NCBI RefSeq assembly: GCF_001422925.1
Contig: NZ_LMNI01000011.1
Location: forward strand, 382,515-446,514
Direction of reading: 5' to 3'
Origin: Microbacterium sp. Leaf288
Lineage (GTDB): Bacteria; Actinomycetota; Actinomycetes; Actinomycetales; Microbacteriaceae
Length of the DNA: 64,000 bases
This document shows positions 53,450 to 61,921 of the stretch, one piece after another (position 1 is the stretch's first letter; each line of letters begins with the position of its first letter). The notes beneath the pieces are model-generated. The model ran no database searches, had not been told where the DNA came from, and was given only the letters and a program-made list of their open reading frames with translations. Position numbers and translations under genes: made by a program.

Positions 53450-53455
53450 ATGGTA
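53450..53455 (-). promoter_or_regulatory. -10 box (TACCAT), leaderless, TPR gene
   Basis: Minus-strand TACCAT, six bases, ATG at 53443. Confidence 0.45.
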
Positions 53456-53495
53456 ATGCCGACATCCGGGGGTGTCGCCGACGGAGCGCGAGCGC

Positions 53496-53501
53496 GAGGA
53501 T
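53496..53501 (+). promoter_or_regulatory. -10 box (GAGGAT), leaderless, gene 53508
   Basis: GAGGAT, six bases, ATG at 53508. Divergent from the TPR promoter only 40 bp away. Confidence 0.35.
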
Positions 53502-53507
53502 GGAGTC

Positions 53508-53945
53508 ATGGCAGACACACCGGACCCCGTCGTCTCCCTTTCCGATGAAGAGTGCTGGGAGCGCCTGCGCACGCAGGAGCTCGGGCGCCTCGTCACGCAT
53601 GTCGGCGATGTGCTCGATATCTTCCCCGTGAACTACGTCGTCGATGCAGAGAGCGTGCTCTTCCGCACCGCGCAGGGGAGCAAGCTGTTCGAGCTCACGG
53701 TCAACGACGAGGTGCTCTTCGAGGTGGACGACCACACCGACACCGACGCGTGGAGTGTGATCCTGCGCGGTCGGGCGCACCCGCTCGACCGCTCCGCCGA
53801 CGTGGAGCGCGCCGACGGGCTCGGCCTTCGGCCCTGGATCCCGACGCTCAAGTACACGTACGTGCGCGTCGAGGCGACGTCGCTGTCGGGCCGCGCGTTC
53901 GAGCGTGCGCCCGAGCCCGACCGGTACGGCGTGCAGCAGTACTGA
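53508..53945 (+). CDS. pyridoxamine 5'-phosphate oxidase-like flavin-binding protein
   Basis: 145 residues. The pattern LRTQELGRLVTHVGDVLDIFPVNYVVDAESVLFRTAQGSKLFEL and VEVDDH-type strand fits small PPOX-class split-barrel proteins (DUF1918/Rv1155-like), which bind FMN or F420. No substrate evident. Start set by the -10 box; an upstream in-frame GTG-type start at 53472 would lie before that box. Confidence 0.82.
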   Translation: MADTPDPVVSLSDEECWERLRTQELGRLVTHVGDVLDIFPVNYVVDAESVLFRTAQGSKLFELTVNDEVLFEVDDHTDTDAWSVILRGRAHPLDRSADVERADGLGLRPWIPTLKYTYVRVEATSLSGRAFERAPEPDRYGVQQY

Positions 53946-54002
53946 GCCGATGCGTGGGCGCGTGCGGAGCCGCCTCGGTTCGCGGGGCCCGTGGGCATGC
54001 CG

Positions 54003-54008
54003 TACACT
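54003..54008 (+). promoter_or_regulatory. -10 box (TACACT) before tRNA-Trp
   Basis: TACACT about 110 bases upstream of the tRNA; a TTCGCG at 53979-53984 could serve as -35. It may drive tRNA-Trp and secE-nusG. Confidence 0.4.
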
Positions 54009-54120
54009 GGATCGTGCAGTCGAAGTCTGCATTCTTTCGCTGTGCCCGGTCCTCGGGCACAGATCCTCAAGCCGCGGTGAGAGGGGAAGAGTGCGGGCTC
54101 CGCGAGACCTCCGGGTCTCT

Positions 54121-54193
<73 letters not shown>

Positions 54194-54274
54194 CGCGTCA
54201 GCGCAACGCCGGTGACATGCTGGTGGTTGACAACACAGTGTGCCGACCCGTGTCGGCTCACGGAAGGTAATCAG

Positions 54275-54556
54275 GTGGCATCGATGGTTCAGGACGAGCC
54301 GAAGGGCGAAGTCGTCCCCGCAGAGGGAACGGCCGCGCCTCGCGAGAAGAAGCCCAACGTCTTCGCTCGTATCGCCCTGTTCGTCCGCCAGGTCTTCGCC
54401 GAGCTCCGCAAGGTCGTCACTCCGACGCGCCAGGAGCTGCTGAAGTACACGGCGGTGGTGCTGGGCTTCGTCGTCGTGATGATGGCGCTCGTCTACGGCC
54501 TGGACGTGCTGTTCGTGTGGATCACGTCGTACGTCTTCGGTGTGCCCGGCGCCTGA
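54275..54556 (+). CDS. secE: preprotein translocase subunit SecE
   Basis: 93 residues from GTG 54275, chosen because GGAAGG lies seven bases upstream; an in-frame ATG at 54284 is the alternative. Charged N-terminus, then the conserved [23 protein letters not shown] amphipathic region and one C-terminal membrane helix. Part of SecYEG. The short hairpin GCCGAC-CCGT-GTCGGC at 54242-54257 lies just before the ribosome site. Confidence 0.96.
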   Translation: MASMVQDEPKGEVVPAEGTAAPREKKPNVFARIALFVRQVFAELRKVVTPTRQELLKYTAVVLGFVVVMMALVYGLDVLFVWITSYVFGVPGA

Positions 54557-54639
54557 TCCCGAGCGCCTCCGACTCAGAGCGGTGGCATGACACGGGCGGA
54601 CCGCAGGTCCGGCAGCGGACGGAACGGAAGAGAACTCAC

Positions 54640-55764
54640 GTGACTGAAAGATATGTCGACGACGCCGATTGGGCGACCGCCGCGGAGCAGTCCTCCGAGG
54701 ACGACGAGGCCCAGGAGGGCAACGTCCTCGCGGAGGAGGAGCGGTCGGTCGAGGCCGCCGAGCACGTCGCGATCCACATCGTGGACGACTCCGATGAGGA
54801 CGACGCCGACCTGGACGACATCGACATCGACGACCCGGAGGCGGACGCCATCGTGAACGACGCTCTCAACCTGGACGAGGCCGCAGAGACCGAGGCCGCG
54901 GCCGAGGTCATCAACGACTCCATCGCGGAGGAGGTCGCCGAGCGCGAGGCCGAGGCCGCCGACGAGGTGACCCCCTACGACGGTCCCGACGTGAACGGCG
55001 ATGAGGACGAGCCCGAGCTCGACGAGGACTTCGTCGCAGAGGTGGACGCCGCAGCCGCCGTCGTCGACGCCGCCGAGGCATCCGTGTCGCCGGCCGACGC
55101 CGCCGAGGCCCCCGAGACCGAGGACGACGAGGACGAGGACGAGGACCCCTTCGAGGCGTTCCGCGCGGACCTGCGCACCCTCCCGGGCAAGTGGTACGTC
55201 ATCCACTCCTACGCCGGCTTCGAGCGCAAGGTGAAGGCCAACATCGAGCAGCGCAAGTCGACGCTCGAGGTCGAGGAGGAGATCTACCAGATCGAGGTCC
55301 CGATGGAGGACGTCGTCGAGATCAAGAACGGTCAGCGCAAGATGGTCACGCGCGTCCGTATCCCCGGCTACGTGCTCGTGCGCATGGAGCTCAACGAGGA
55401 CACCTGGTCGGTCGTTCGTCACACGCCCGGTGTCACCGGCTTCGTCGGCAACGCCCACAACCCGACGCCGCTGCGCTTCGAAGAGGCCTTCAACATGCTG
55501 AAGAGCCTCGTCGAGGTCAAGGAGGTCGCCGGCGCCAAGGGCGGTGCGGCCAAGAAGGGCGCTGCTGCCGCGGCCCGCGTCATCCCCGCCGAGGTCGACT
55601 TCGAGGTCGGCGAGACCATCACGATCAAGGAAGGCTCGTTCGCGGGCCTGCCCGGCACGATCAGCGAGATCAAGCCCGAGAGCGGCAAGCTCACGGTCCT
55701 CGTCTCGCTCTTCGAGCGCGAGACCCCGGTCGAGCTGTCGTTCGACCAGGTCACCAAGCTCTGA
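54640..55764 (+). CDS. nusG: transcription termination/antitermination protein NusG with long acidic N-terminus
   Basis: 374 residues, about twice the E. coli length. The NGN domain begins near residue 183 ([22 protein letters not shown]) and the KOW motif is [24 protein letters not shown] near the C-terminus. The first about 180 residues are almost all Asp, Glu and Ala (for example [17 protein letters not shown]). GTG at 54640 with GGAAGAG upstream. Co-transcribed with secE. Confidence 0.95.
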   Translation: MTERYVDDADWATAAEQSSEDDEAQEGNVLAEEERSVEAAEHVAIHIVDDSDEDDADLDDIDIDDPEADAIVNDALNLDEAAETEAAAEVINDSIAEEVAEREAEAADEVTPYDGPDVNGDEDEPELDEDFVAEVDAAAAVVDAAEASVSPADAAEAPETEDDEDEDEDPFEAFRADLRTLPGKWYVIHSYAGFERKVKANIEQRKSTLEVEEEIYQIEVPMEDVVEIKNGQRKMVTRVRIPGYVLVRMELNEDTWSVVRHTPGVTGFVGNAHNPTPLRFEEAFNMLKSLVEVKEVAGAKGGAAKKGAAAAARVIPAEVDFEVGETITIKEGSFAGLPGTISEIKPESGKLTVLVSLFERETPVELSFDQVTKL

Positions 55765-55765
55765 T

Positions 55766-55782
55766 CTACCACCTGGTAGACT
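55766..55782 (+). promoter_or_regulatory. palindrome and -10 box (TAGACT) before rplK
   Basis: CTACCA-CC-TGGTAG (55766-55779) is a perfect 6-bp dyad two bases after the nusG stop; TGGTAGACT also reads as an extended -10 box at 55777-55782. The leader to rplK would be about 105 nt, long enough for L1-type autoregulation. Confidence 0.45.
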
Positions 55783-55895
55783 CTGCAGGTTTGCGCGCGC
55801 CTTGAGCGTGCGCGTCTGACACCGCGTTCCGGAACCGCCGGATTCGCGGGAGAACCGGTTGCCCCGGCAGCCGTCGTTCGACGAAAGGAAGAAGA

Positions 55896-56327
55896 ATGGC
55901 ACCGAAGAAGAAGGTGACCGGCCTGATCAAGCTTCAGATCAACGCCGGTGCAGCCAACCCGGCGCCGCCGATCGGCCCCGCGCTCGGTCAGCATGGCGTC
56001 AACATCATGGAGTTCTGCAAGGCGTACAACGCCGCGACCGAGTCGCAGCGCGGCAACGTCATCCCCGTGGAGATCACCGTCTACGAGGACCGCAGCTTCA
56101 CGTTCATCCTGAAGACCCCGCCGGCCGCGGAGCTCATCAAGAAGGCTGCGGGCGTGCAGAAGGGTTCGAAGACCCCTCACACGGTCAAGGTCGCCAAGCT
56201 CACCAAGGAGCAGGTGCGCCAGATCGCAGAGACGAAGCAGCCCGACCTGAACGCGAATGACATCGAGGCCGCCTCGAAGATCATCGCCGGCACCGCCCGT
56301 TCCATGGGCATCACGGTCGAGGACTGA
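55896..56327 (+). CDS. rplK: 50S ribosomal protein L11
   Basis: 143 residues, full length. N-terminal [37 protein letters not shown] and C-terminal rRNA-binding [25 protein letters not shown] are characteristic. GAAAGGAAGAAG precedes the ATG. First gene of rplKA. Confidence 0.98.
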   Translation: MAPKKKVTGLIKLQINAGAANPAPPIGPALGQHGVNIMEFCKAYNAATESQRGNVIPVEITVYEDRSFTFILKTPPAAELIKKAAGVQKGSKTPHTVKVAKLTKEQVRQIAETKQPDLNANDIEAASKIIAGTARSMGITVED

Positions 56328-56341
56328 GGGGGATAGGAAAC

Positions 56342-57034
56342 ATGGCTACCAAGTCCAAGGCCTTCCGGGCCGCCGCCGCCAAGATCGAGGCGGACAAGTT
56401 CTACAGCCCCACCGAGGCCGTCGCGCTCGCGAAGCAGACCGGCTCGGCGAAGTTCGACTCGACCGTCGAGGTCGCGCTCAAGCTCTCCGTCGACCCTCGT
56501 AAGGCCGACCAGATGGTGCGCGGCACCGTCATCCTCCCGCACGGCACCGGCAAGACCGCCCGCGTCATCGTGTTCGCGACGGGTCCGGCCGCTGAGGCCG
56601 CGATCGCCGCGGGTGCGGACGAGGTCGGCGGCGCCGAGCTCATCGAGAAGGTCGCCGGCGGCTGGACCGCGTTCGACGCGGCCGTCTCGACGCCCGAGCT
56701 CATGGGCCAGGTCGGTCGTCTCGGCAAGGTGCTCGGCCCCCGTGGCCTCATGCCCAACCCGAAGACCGGCACCGTGACCCCCAACCCGGCCAAGGCCGTC
56801 GAGGAGATCAAGGGCGGAAAGATCGAGTTCCGCGTCGACAAGCACGCCAACGTGCACTTCGTCGTCGGCAAGGCGTCGTTCTCGGCCGAGCAGCTCGACG
56901 AGAACCTGAAGGCCGCGCTCGAGGAGATCGTCCGCCTCAAGCCGTCGAGCTCGAAGGGCCGTTACATCCAGAAGGGCGCCGTGTCGACCACGTTCGGCCC
57001 CGGCATCCCGCTGGACGTCAACGCGATCGTCTGA
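56342..57034 (+). CDS. rplA: 50S ribosomal protein L1
   Basis: 230 residues, full length. Landmarks [43 protein letters not shown] and [31 protein letters not shown] precedes the ATG; 14 bases after rplK. Ends the block at a strong terminator. Confidence 0.98.
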   Translation: MATKSKAFRAAAAKIEADKFYSPTEAVALAKQTGSAKFDSTVEVALKLSVDPRKADQMVRGTVILPHGTGKTARVIVFATGPAAEAAIAAGADEVGGAELIEKVAGGWTAFDAAVSTPELMGQVGRLGKVLGPRGLMPNPKTGTVTPNPAKAVEEIKGGKIEFRVDKHANVHFVVGKASFSAEQLDENLKAALEEIVRLKPSSSKGRYIQKGAVSTTFGPGIPLDVNAIV

Positions 57035-57045
57035 GTCGTTCTCGT

Positions 57046-57079
57046 ACGAAGGCCCCACCCGTCCGGGTGGGGCCTTCGT
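57046..57079 (+). terminator. strong terminator after rplA
   Basis: ACGAAGGCCCCACCC (57046-57060), loop GTCC, GGGTGGGGCCTTCGT (57065-57079): 15 perfect base pairs, followed by CGTT. Confidence 0.9.
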
Positions 57080-57120
57080 CGTTCCCGCGCAACTCACGGG
57101 CGCGGGCGCGAGCGCGGGAG

Positions 57121-57126
57121 TAGCGT
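57121..57126 (+). promoter_or_regulatory. -10 box (TAGCGT), leaderless, nitronate monooxygenase gene
   Basis: TAGCGT, seven bases, ATG at 57134. Confidence 0.5.
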
Positions 57127-57133
57127 CTGAGGC

Positions 57134-58180
57134 ATGTCGAAGACGCTCCAGGATCTGTTCGGAATCGACGCGCCGATCGTGCTCGGCCCCTTCGGGGGAC
57201 TGTCGTCGATCGAGCTGACGGCCGCGGTGAGCGAGCTCGGCGGACTCGGCTCGTACGGTCTGTACGGCTACGCCGCCGACCGCATCAGCGACACGATCGC
57301 CGCGCTCCACTCCGCGACGCGGCGTCCGTTCGCGGTCAATCTCTGGCTGCCGACGGGCGATGAGGTCACGCCGGGCGACATCGACCTGAGACCGGCGATC
57401 GAGGCCCTCTCGCACCTCTACGATGAACTGGGTCTTGGCCACCCGACGCCTCCGATCGAGTTCCTGCCCGATCTCGACTCCCAGCTGACGGCGGTGATGG
57501 ATGCTGCGCCCGCGGCGTTGAGCGTGGTCTTCGGCGTGCCGTCGGAGCACGTGGTCGCGGCGGCGCGAAGCCGAGGCATCCGTGTCATCGGCACCGCCAC
57601 CACCGTCGCGGAAGCCGTGGCGCTCGAAGCCGCCGGGGTGGATGCCATCGTCGCGACCGGGGCCGAAGCGGGCGGTCACCGGGTGTCGTTCCTGCGGCCC
57701 GCCGAGCAGTCGCTCGTGGGCACGTTCGCGCTCGTACCGCAGGTCGTCGACGCGGTGGAGGTGCCGGTCATCGCGGCCGGCGGCATCGGAGACCGGCGCG
57801 GCGTCGCGGCGGCGTTCGCCCTCGGTGCGTCGGGGGTGCAGGTGGGCTCGGCGTTCCTCCGCACGCGCCAGTCGGCCGCCACCGACGTGCACCGCCAGGC
57901 CATCGCCGACGCCGCCGACACCGCCACCGTGCTCACGCGCGCGATGAGCGGGCGGCTGGCCCGCGGCATCCCGAATCGGGCGATGCGTGAGATCGAGACG
58001 ACGGGGATCATCGCGCCGTTCCCGGCGCAGAACTGGCTCACCGGCCAGTTCCGGGCCGAGGCCGGGCGCCGCGGCGACGGCGACCTCGTGTCGCTGTGGG
58101 CGGGGCAGGCGGCCGGGCTCGCGCCGAGCGACGACGCGGCCGAGGTGTTCGCCGAGCTCGCGGCCGGCGTCCCGCTCTGA
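57134..58180 (+). CDS. nitronate monooxygenase (2-nitropropane dioxygenase family)
   Basis: 348 residues. FMN-barrel signatures: APIVLGPFGGLSSIELTAAVSELGGLG at the N-terminus, ATGAEAGGHR with the catalytic His, IAAGGIGDRRGVAAAFALGASGVQVGSAFL for FMN phosphate. Family members detoxify nitronates such as propionate-3-nitronate. Transcribed alone from a leaderless promoter just after the ribosomal terminator. Confidence 0.9.
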   Translation: MSKTLQDLFGIDAPIVLGPFGGLSSIELTAAVSELGGLGSYGLYGYAADRISDTIAALHSATRRPFAVNLWLPTGDEVTPGDIDLRPAIEALSHLYDELGLGHPTPPIEFLPDLDSQLTAVMDAAPAALSVVFGVPSEHVVAAARSRGIRVIGTATTVAEAVALEAAGVDAIVATGAEAGGHRVSFLRPAEQSLVGTFALVPQVVDAVEVPVIAAGGIGDRRGVAAAFALGASGVQVGSAFLRTRQSAATDVHRQAIADAADTATVLTRAMSGRLARGIPNRAMREIETTGIIAPFPAQNWLTGQFRAEAGRRGDGDLVSLWAGQAAGLAPSDDAAEVFAELAAGVPL

Positions 58181-58191
58181 CGTGCTCGGGG

Positions 58192-58239
58192 CTCACCTGT
58201 CACGAACTGTCGGGCGGGCGGCGTACCGCGACAGGCGAG
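58192..58239. terminator. long imperfect hairpin between convergent genes
   Basis: CTCACCTGTCACG (58192-58204) pairs with CGCGACAGGCGAG (58227-58239) at 11 of 13 positions, with a 22-nt loop. Confidence 0.5.
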
Positions 58240-58245
58240 CGGGGG

Positions 58246-58521
58246 TCAGTGGGTGGGGAGCACCTCGAAGCTCCGTTCGCCGGTGGTGGCGGCATCCGTC
58301 ACCGTCGCCTGCTCGACGCGCGCACCGGGCGGGCCCTCGGCCATCCACGCCAGCACCTCGTCGACCTGACCGGGCGTGCCCTCGACCTCGGCTTCGACCG
58401 AGCCGTCGCGGCGGTTGCGCACCCATCCGGCCGCGCCGGCCTCGCGCGCGACGATGAGCATGGTGTAGCGGTAGCCGACGCCCTGCACGTCGCCGCGGAC
58501 CGTCACGTGCACGCGTCTCAT
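58246..58521 (-). CDS. acyP: acylphosphatase
   Basis: 91 residues, full length. The substrate-binding loop GDVQGVGYRY holds the catalytic Arg, and the catalytic Asn is in GAAGWVRNRRDGSVE. It hydrolyses acyl phosphates. Minus-strand CAGGAT seven bases before the ATG at 58521 indicates a leaderless message. Confidence 0.94.
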   Translation of the reverse strand: MRRVHVTVRGDVQGVGYRYTMLIVAREAGAAGWVRNRRDGSVEAEVEGTPGQVDEVLAWMAEGPPGARVEQATVTDAATTGERSFEVLPTH

Positions 58522-58528
58522 GCCGCCC

Positions 58529-58534
58529 ATCCTG
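58529..58534 (-). promoter_or_regulatory. -10 box (CAGGAT), leaderless, acylphosphatase gene
   Basis: Minus-strand CAGGAT, seven bases, ATG at 58521. Confidence 0.4.
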
Positions 58535-58572
58535 CCGCCGCGCGCACCTTGCCGCGACCGGGGCACGTCGGC

Positions 58573-58578
58573 GAGGAT
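58573..58578 (+). promoter_or_regulatory. -10 box (GAGGAT), leaderless, DUF1801 gene
   Basis: GAGGAT, six bases, ATG at 58585. Confidence 0.35.
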
Positions 58579-58584
58579 GCCGAC

Positions 58585-58938
58585 ATGGGTACCGTCGACG
58601 AACTCCTGGAAGGACTCGACGCGGCCGACCGGCCGTCGGTCGAGCGGATCTACGCCATCGCGCGGGAAGAGGCGCCCGACGCGGAGCAGGGGCGCGGGTA
58701 CGGGATGCCGGCGCTGGTGTACCGCGGCAAGCCTCTCCTCTCGGTGATGCGGGCGAAGAAGCACATCGGCGTGTACCCGTTCAGTCCCGACGCGGTGTCG
58801 GCGGTCGCGGACACGCTCGCCGGGCACCCCGGCATCGGCCTCGACAAGGGGACGATCCGCTACCAGCCGGACCACCCGCTGCCCGACGACGTCGTGCGCG
58901 CCCTCGTGCGCGCCCGCAGGGAGCAGATCGACGGCTGA
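58585..58938 (+). CDS. DUF1801/YdhG-like protein
   Basis: 117 residues. The pattern YGMPALVYRGKPLLSVMRAKKHIGVYPFSP with RYQPDHPLPDDVVRALVRARREQI matches the frataxin-like-fold DUF1801 family, of unknown role. Convergent with the LysE gene, 15 bases apart. Confidence 0.85.
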   Translation: MGTVDELLEGLDAADRPSVERIYAIAREEAPDAEQGRGYGMPALVYRGKPLLSVMRAKKHIGVYPFSPDAVSAVADTLAGHPGIGLDKGTIRYQPDHPLPDDVVRALVRARREQIDG

Positions 58939-58953
58939 CGGTCACGGCCCCGG

Positions 58954-59697
58954 TCAGTGCGGGAGCACGAGCGAGATGCCGAGGGCGATCATCACGACCG
59001 CGATCACCGCGTCGAGGATGCGCCAGGCGCGGGGGGTCGACAGCCAGCGTCCGAGCAGGCGCGCGCCGAACGCGAGGCCGAAGAACCAGATGACGCTCGC
59101 GGCCATGGCACCTGCGGCGAAGAGCCAGCGGGAGTCGCCGTGCGTGTTCGCGACGGTGCCGAGGAGGAACACGGTGTCGAGGTAGACGTGCGGGTTGAGC
59201 CACGTCAGCGCCAGGCAGGTGAGCAGCACCGGGATCAGGCGTGCGTGCGTCGCAGGGGTGGCGGCGGTGCGGATGTCGCTGCGCACCGCAGAGGCCGAGG
59301 CGTCGGGTTCGAGGGCCTCGCCCGTGTGGTTGTGGGCGGGCGGCGCGGGTGCGTGCGTGCCGGAGGATGCCGACGGGTCCGAGTCCGCCGCGCCGGCACC
59401 GAGCGTCTCACCCAAGGGGCGCCAGGCGCGCCGAGCCGCCAGCACGCCGTACACCACCAGGAACAGCGCACCCGCCCAGCGCACCACGTCGACGAGCCAC
59501 GGCACGGCCTGCAGCACGAACCCGATGCCCGAGACGCCGAGCGCGATGAGCGCGGCGTCCGAGATCGCGCAGATCGCCGCGACGGCGAGGACGTGCTCGC
59601 GGCGCAGACCCTGGCGCAGCACGAACAGGTTCTGGGCGCCGATGGCGATGATGAGGGAGAAGCCGAGGCCGAGGCCGGCGAGGACGGGGGAGAGCAC
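58954..59697 (-). CDS. lysE: LysE/ArgO-family basic amino acid exporter
   Basis: 247 residues, six membrane helices. The family motif GFSLIIAIGAQNLFVLRQGLRREHV is at the N-terminus and LTWLNPHVYLDTVFLLG opens the second half. Between helices 3 and 4 (about 95-150) sits a polar, low-complexity insert (SDPSASSGTHAPAPPAHNHTG), longer than in C. glutamicum LysE. It exports lysine and/or arginine. GTG at 59697 with TAGCGT six bases upstream. The divergent LysG-like gene is its likely activator. Confidence 0.92.
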   Translation of the reverse strand: MLSPVLAGLGLGFSLIIAIGAQNLFVLRQGLRREHVLAVAAICAISDAALIALGVSGIGFVLQAVPWLVDVVRWAGALFLVVYGVLAARRAWRPLGETLGAGAADSDPSASSGTHAPAPPAHNHTGEALEPDASASAVRSDIRTAATPATHARLIPVLLTCLALTWLNPHVYLDTVFLLGTVANTHGDSRWLFAAGAMAASVIWFFGLAFGARLLGRWLSTPRAWRILDAVIAVVMIALGISLVLPH

Positions 59698-59703
59698 GAG
59701 TCG

Positions 59704-59709
59704 ACGCTA
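59704..59709 (-). promoter_or_regulatory. -10 box (TAGCGT), leaderless, lysE
   Basis: Minus-strand TAGCGT, six bases, GTG at 59697. The LysG operator should lie in the remaining about 60 bases to 59769, but I see no convincing palindrome. Confidence 0.5.
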
Positions 59710-59768
59710 CGAGCCGCGGCATCCGTAGTCCAGCTCATGGATCTTCAGTACCATTAGCCGGACTTAAT

Positions 59769-60668
59769 ATGCGGATCCCGTTCGAGCTGGCTGAGACCCT
59801 GGCCGTCGTCGTCGACGAGGGCACGCTCGACGCTGCCGCACGGCGTCTGCACGTCACGCCGTCGGCGGTGAGTCAGCGCATCAAAGCGCTCGAGGAGCAG
59901 CTCGGGCGGCTGGTGCTGGTGCGCTCCAAGCCCGTTCGGCCGACGGCGGCAGGCATGTCGGTGATCCGGCTCGCGCGCCAGACGGCGCTGCTCGAGCACG
60001 ACGCGCTCGCGGAGCTCGGCGCCGGCGAAGACGAGGCCACGCTCACCGTCGTGCCGCTGGCCGTCAACGCCGACTCGCTGGCCACGTGGTTCCTCGGGCC
60101 GCTCGCGCGGCTGGCCGAGCAGCATCCTGTCGTCTTCGATCTGCACCGCGACGACCAGGACTTCACCGCGGGACTGCTCGAATCGGGGACCGTCATGGGC
60201 GCCGTCACCTCCCGCGCCGCGCCGGTCGCCGGATGCCGCAGCTCTGCGCTCGGGGCGATGCGCTACGAAGCGGTCGCGACGCCCGCGTATGCGGCGCGGT
60301 GGCTCGGCGGGGACAGCGCGACGGCGTTGGCGCACGCGCCGCTCGTGGACTTCGACCGCCGCGACGACCTGCAGCACGAGTGGCTGTCCCAGCAGGGCGT
60401 CGACCCGGCCCGGCCGCCGCGGCACTACGTGCCCGCGTCGAGCGACTTCGCGTCGGCGGTGCGTCTCGGCCTCGGCTGGGCGATGCTGCCGCGGTTCCAG
60501 TCCCACGACGCCCTCGAGCGCGGCGAGCTCGTGCTGCTGGGCGGTCCGCCGGTCGACGTCGCGCTGCACTGGCAGCAGTGGAACCTCCGCTCACCGCTGC
60601 TCGACGCCATCGCGGACGCCATCGTGGCGGAAGGGCGCCGCGTGCTCGCCATCCCCCCAGCCCGGTGA
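59769..60668 (+). CDS. lysG: LysR-type activator LysG/ArgP
   Basis: 299 residues. N-terminal LysR helix-turn-helix LAETLAVVVDEGTLDAAARRLHVTPSAVSQRIKALEEQLGRLVLVRSKP, then the co-inducer domain (TLTVVPLAVNADSLATWFLGPL). This matches ArgP/IciA/LysG, which activates lysE when lysine, arginine or histidine accumulate. Divergent from lysE, the canonical arrangement. Confidence 0.93.
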   Translation: MRIPFELAETLAVVVDEGTLDAAARRLHVTPSAVSQRIKALEEQLGRLVLVRSKPVRPTAAGMSVIRLARQTALLEHDALAELGAGEDEATLTVVPLAVNADSLATWFLGPLARLAEQHPVVFDLHRDDQDFTAGLLESGTVMGAVTSRAAPVAGCRSSALGAMRYEAVATPAYAARWLGGDSATALAHAPLVDFDRRDDLQHEWLSQQGVDPARPPRHYVPASSDFASAVRLGLGWAMLPRFQSHDALERGELVLLGGPPVDVALHWQQWNLRSPLLDAIADAIVAEGRRVLAIPPAR

Positions 60669-60733
60669 GACCACAGTCGGCGGACGAGAGCCTGGGGTCG
60701 ACCCGCGGTCTCGTCCGCGGACTGTCGTCTCAC
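60665..60733. terminator. large hairpin between convergent lysG and oxidoreductase genes
   Basis: 25-base arms at 60665-60689 and 60709-60733 match at 23 of 25 positions, with a 19-nt loop. The left arm begins GTGAGAC within the lysG stop codon. Confidence 0.65.
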
Positions 60734-60765
60734 GGATCAGGCGCATCCTGCACGGGCCGACGCGG

Positions 60766-61791
60766 TCAGCCGTCGCTCACGCTGAGCACGACTTTGCCGC
60801 GCGTGTGTCCGGTCTCGATCGCGCGATGCGCGGCGGATGCCTCGGCGAGGTCGAACACCTGCTCGACGTAGACCTGCACCGAGCCGGAGTCGAGCAGGCG
60901 CCCGATGGTCGCCAGCGCGCCGCCGTCGGGGATCACCTTGTACGAGGTCGTGCGCACGCCCGCCTCGGCCGCAGCCTCGGCATAGCCCGGCCACGAGCCG
61001 GTCGGCACCACCACGTAGAGCCCGCCGGGCCGCAGCACCTCGAGCGAGCGCGTGCCGGTCTCGGCATGGACGTTGCCGACGAGGTCGATGACGACGTCCA
61101 CTTCGCCGACGACCTCTTCGAACCGCGTGGTCGTGTAGTCGATGACGACGGCGGCACCGAGTTCGCGCAGCCACGAGGCGTTGCGGCCGGAGGCTGTCAC
61201 GGTGACGTGGGCGCCGAAGTAGGCGGCGAACTGCACGGCGAAGTGACCGACGCCGCCGCTTCCGGCGTGGATCAGCACGCGCTGCCCCTCGTGCGCGTGC
61301 GCGGTCTCGACCACGAGTCCCCAGGCGGTGAGCGCGGCGAGCGGCACGCCGGCGGCCTCGACGTGCGACAGCGACGCGGGCTTGCGCGCGACCGACAGCG
61401 ACGGCGCGACGACGTACTCGGCGTATGAGCCGCCGGTGCGCGGGAAGGACGCCATGCCGAAGACCTCGGTGCCGGGTGCGAGCGGGTGCGCCTCGTACGG
61501 GCTCTTCACGACGATGCCGCTGAAGTCGTAGCCGAGGGTCGCGGGGTACGCCGCGATGGCGCCGGAGACGCCCCGGCCGCTGCGGGTCTTGGCGTCGATC
61601 GGGTTCACTCCGGCGGCGACGACCCGCACCAGCACCTCGCTCAGCACGGGGGAGGGGACGGGAACGGATGCTGCGTGCAGCGCGTCCGCGTCGCCCGGAG
61701 CGTCGACGACCATCGCCGTCATCTCGGCGGGCGGCGCCTCGACGGGGGCGAGCGGGGTCTCGGGTGCCGATCGCAGCGGTCGGATCCTCAT
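60766..61791 (-). CDS. NADP-dependent quinone oxidoreductase-like MDR protein
   Basis: 341 residues. VAAGVNPIDAKTRSGRG, TLGYDFSGIVV and the cofactor loop VLIHAGSGGVGHFAVQFAAYFGAHVTVTASG are typical of zinc-free quinone oxidoreductases. Cys zinc ligands are absent. GGAAGGAG precedes the ATG at 61791. Redox partner unknown; it stands alone. Confidence 0.9.
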   Translation of the reverse strand: MRIRPLRSAPETPLAPVEAPPAEMTAMVVDAPGDADALHAASVPVPSPVLSEVLVRVVAAGVNPIDAKTRSGRGVSGAIAAYPATLGYDFSGIVVKSPYEAHPLAPGTEVFGMASFPRTGGSYAEYVVAPSLSVARKPASLSHVEAAGVPLAALTAWGLVVETAHAHEGQRVLIHAGSGGVGHFAVQFAAYFGAHVTVTASGRNASWLRELGAAVVIDYTTTRFEEVVGEVDVVIDLVGNVHAETGTRSLEVLRPGGLYVVVPTGSWPGYAEAAAEAGVRTTSYKVIPDGGALATIGRLLDSGSVQVYVEQVFDLAEASAAHRAIETGHTRGKVVLSVSDG

Positions 61792-61921
61792 CGTGCGCTC
61801 CTTCCGCGGGTGTGCCGCCTTCGGCACCAGAACTGAACCCCCGTGGCTACAGTCAACCCTGCCTTCGTCTCGCCCGTGTTACGCGGGTGCTACCGATCTC
61901 GCAAAACGTCGGGTCCGGCGG

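Noticed and set aside
33532..53945. A genomic island or prophage
   Set aside because: No integrase, transposase, phage gene or attachment repeat at the tRNA-Trp 3' end; base and codon use look like the surroundings.
54242..54257. Hairpin GCCGAC-CCGT-GTCGGC as a terminator between tRNA-Trp and secE
   Set aside because: Only 6 bp, no U-tract, and directly before the secE ribosome site; possibly a processing or weak regulatory stem, but not supported as a terminator.
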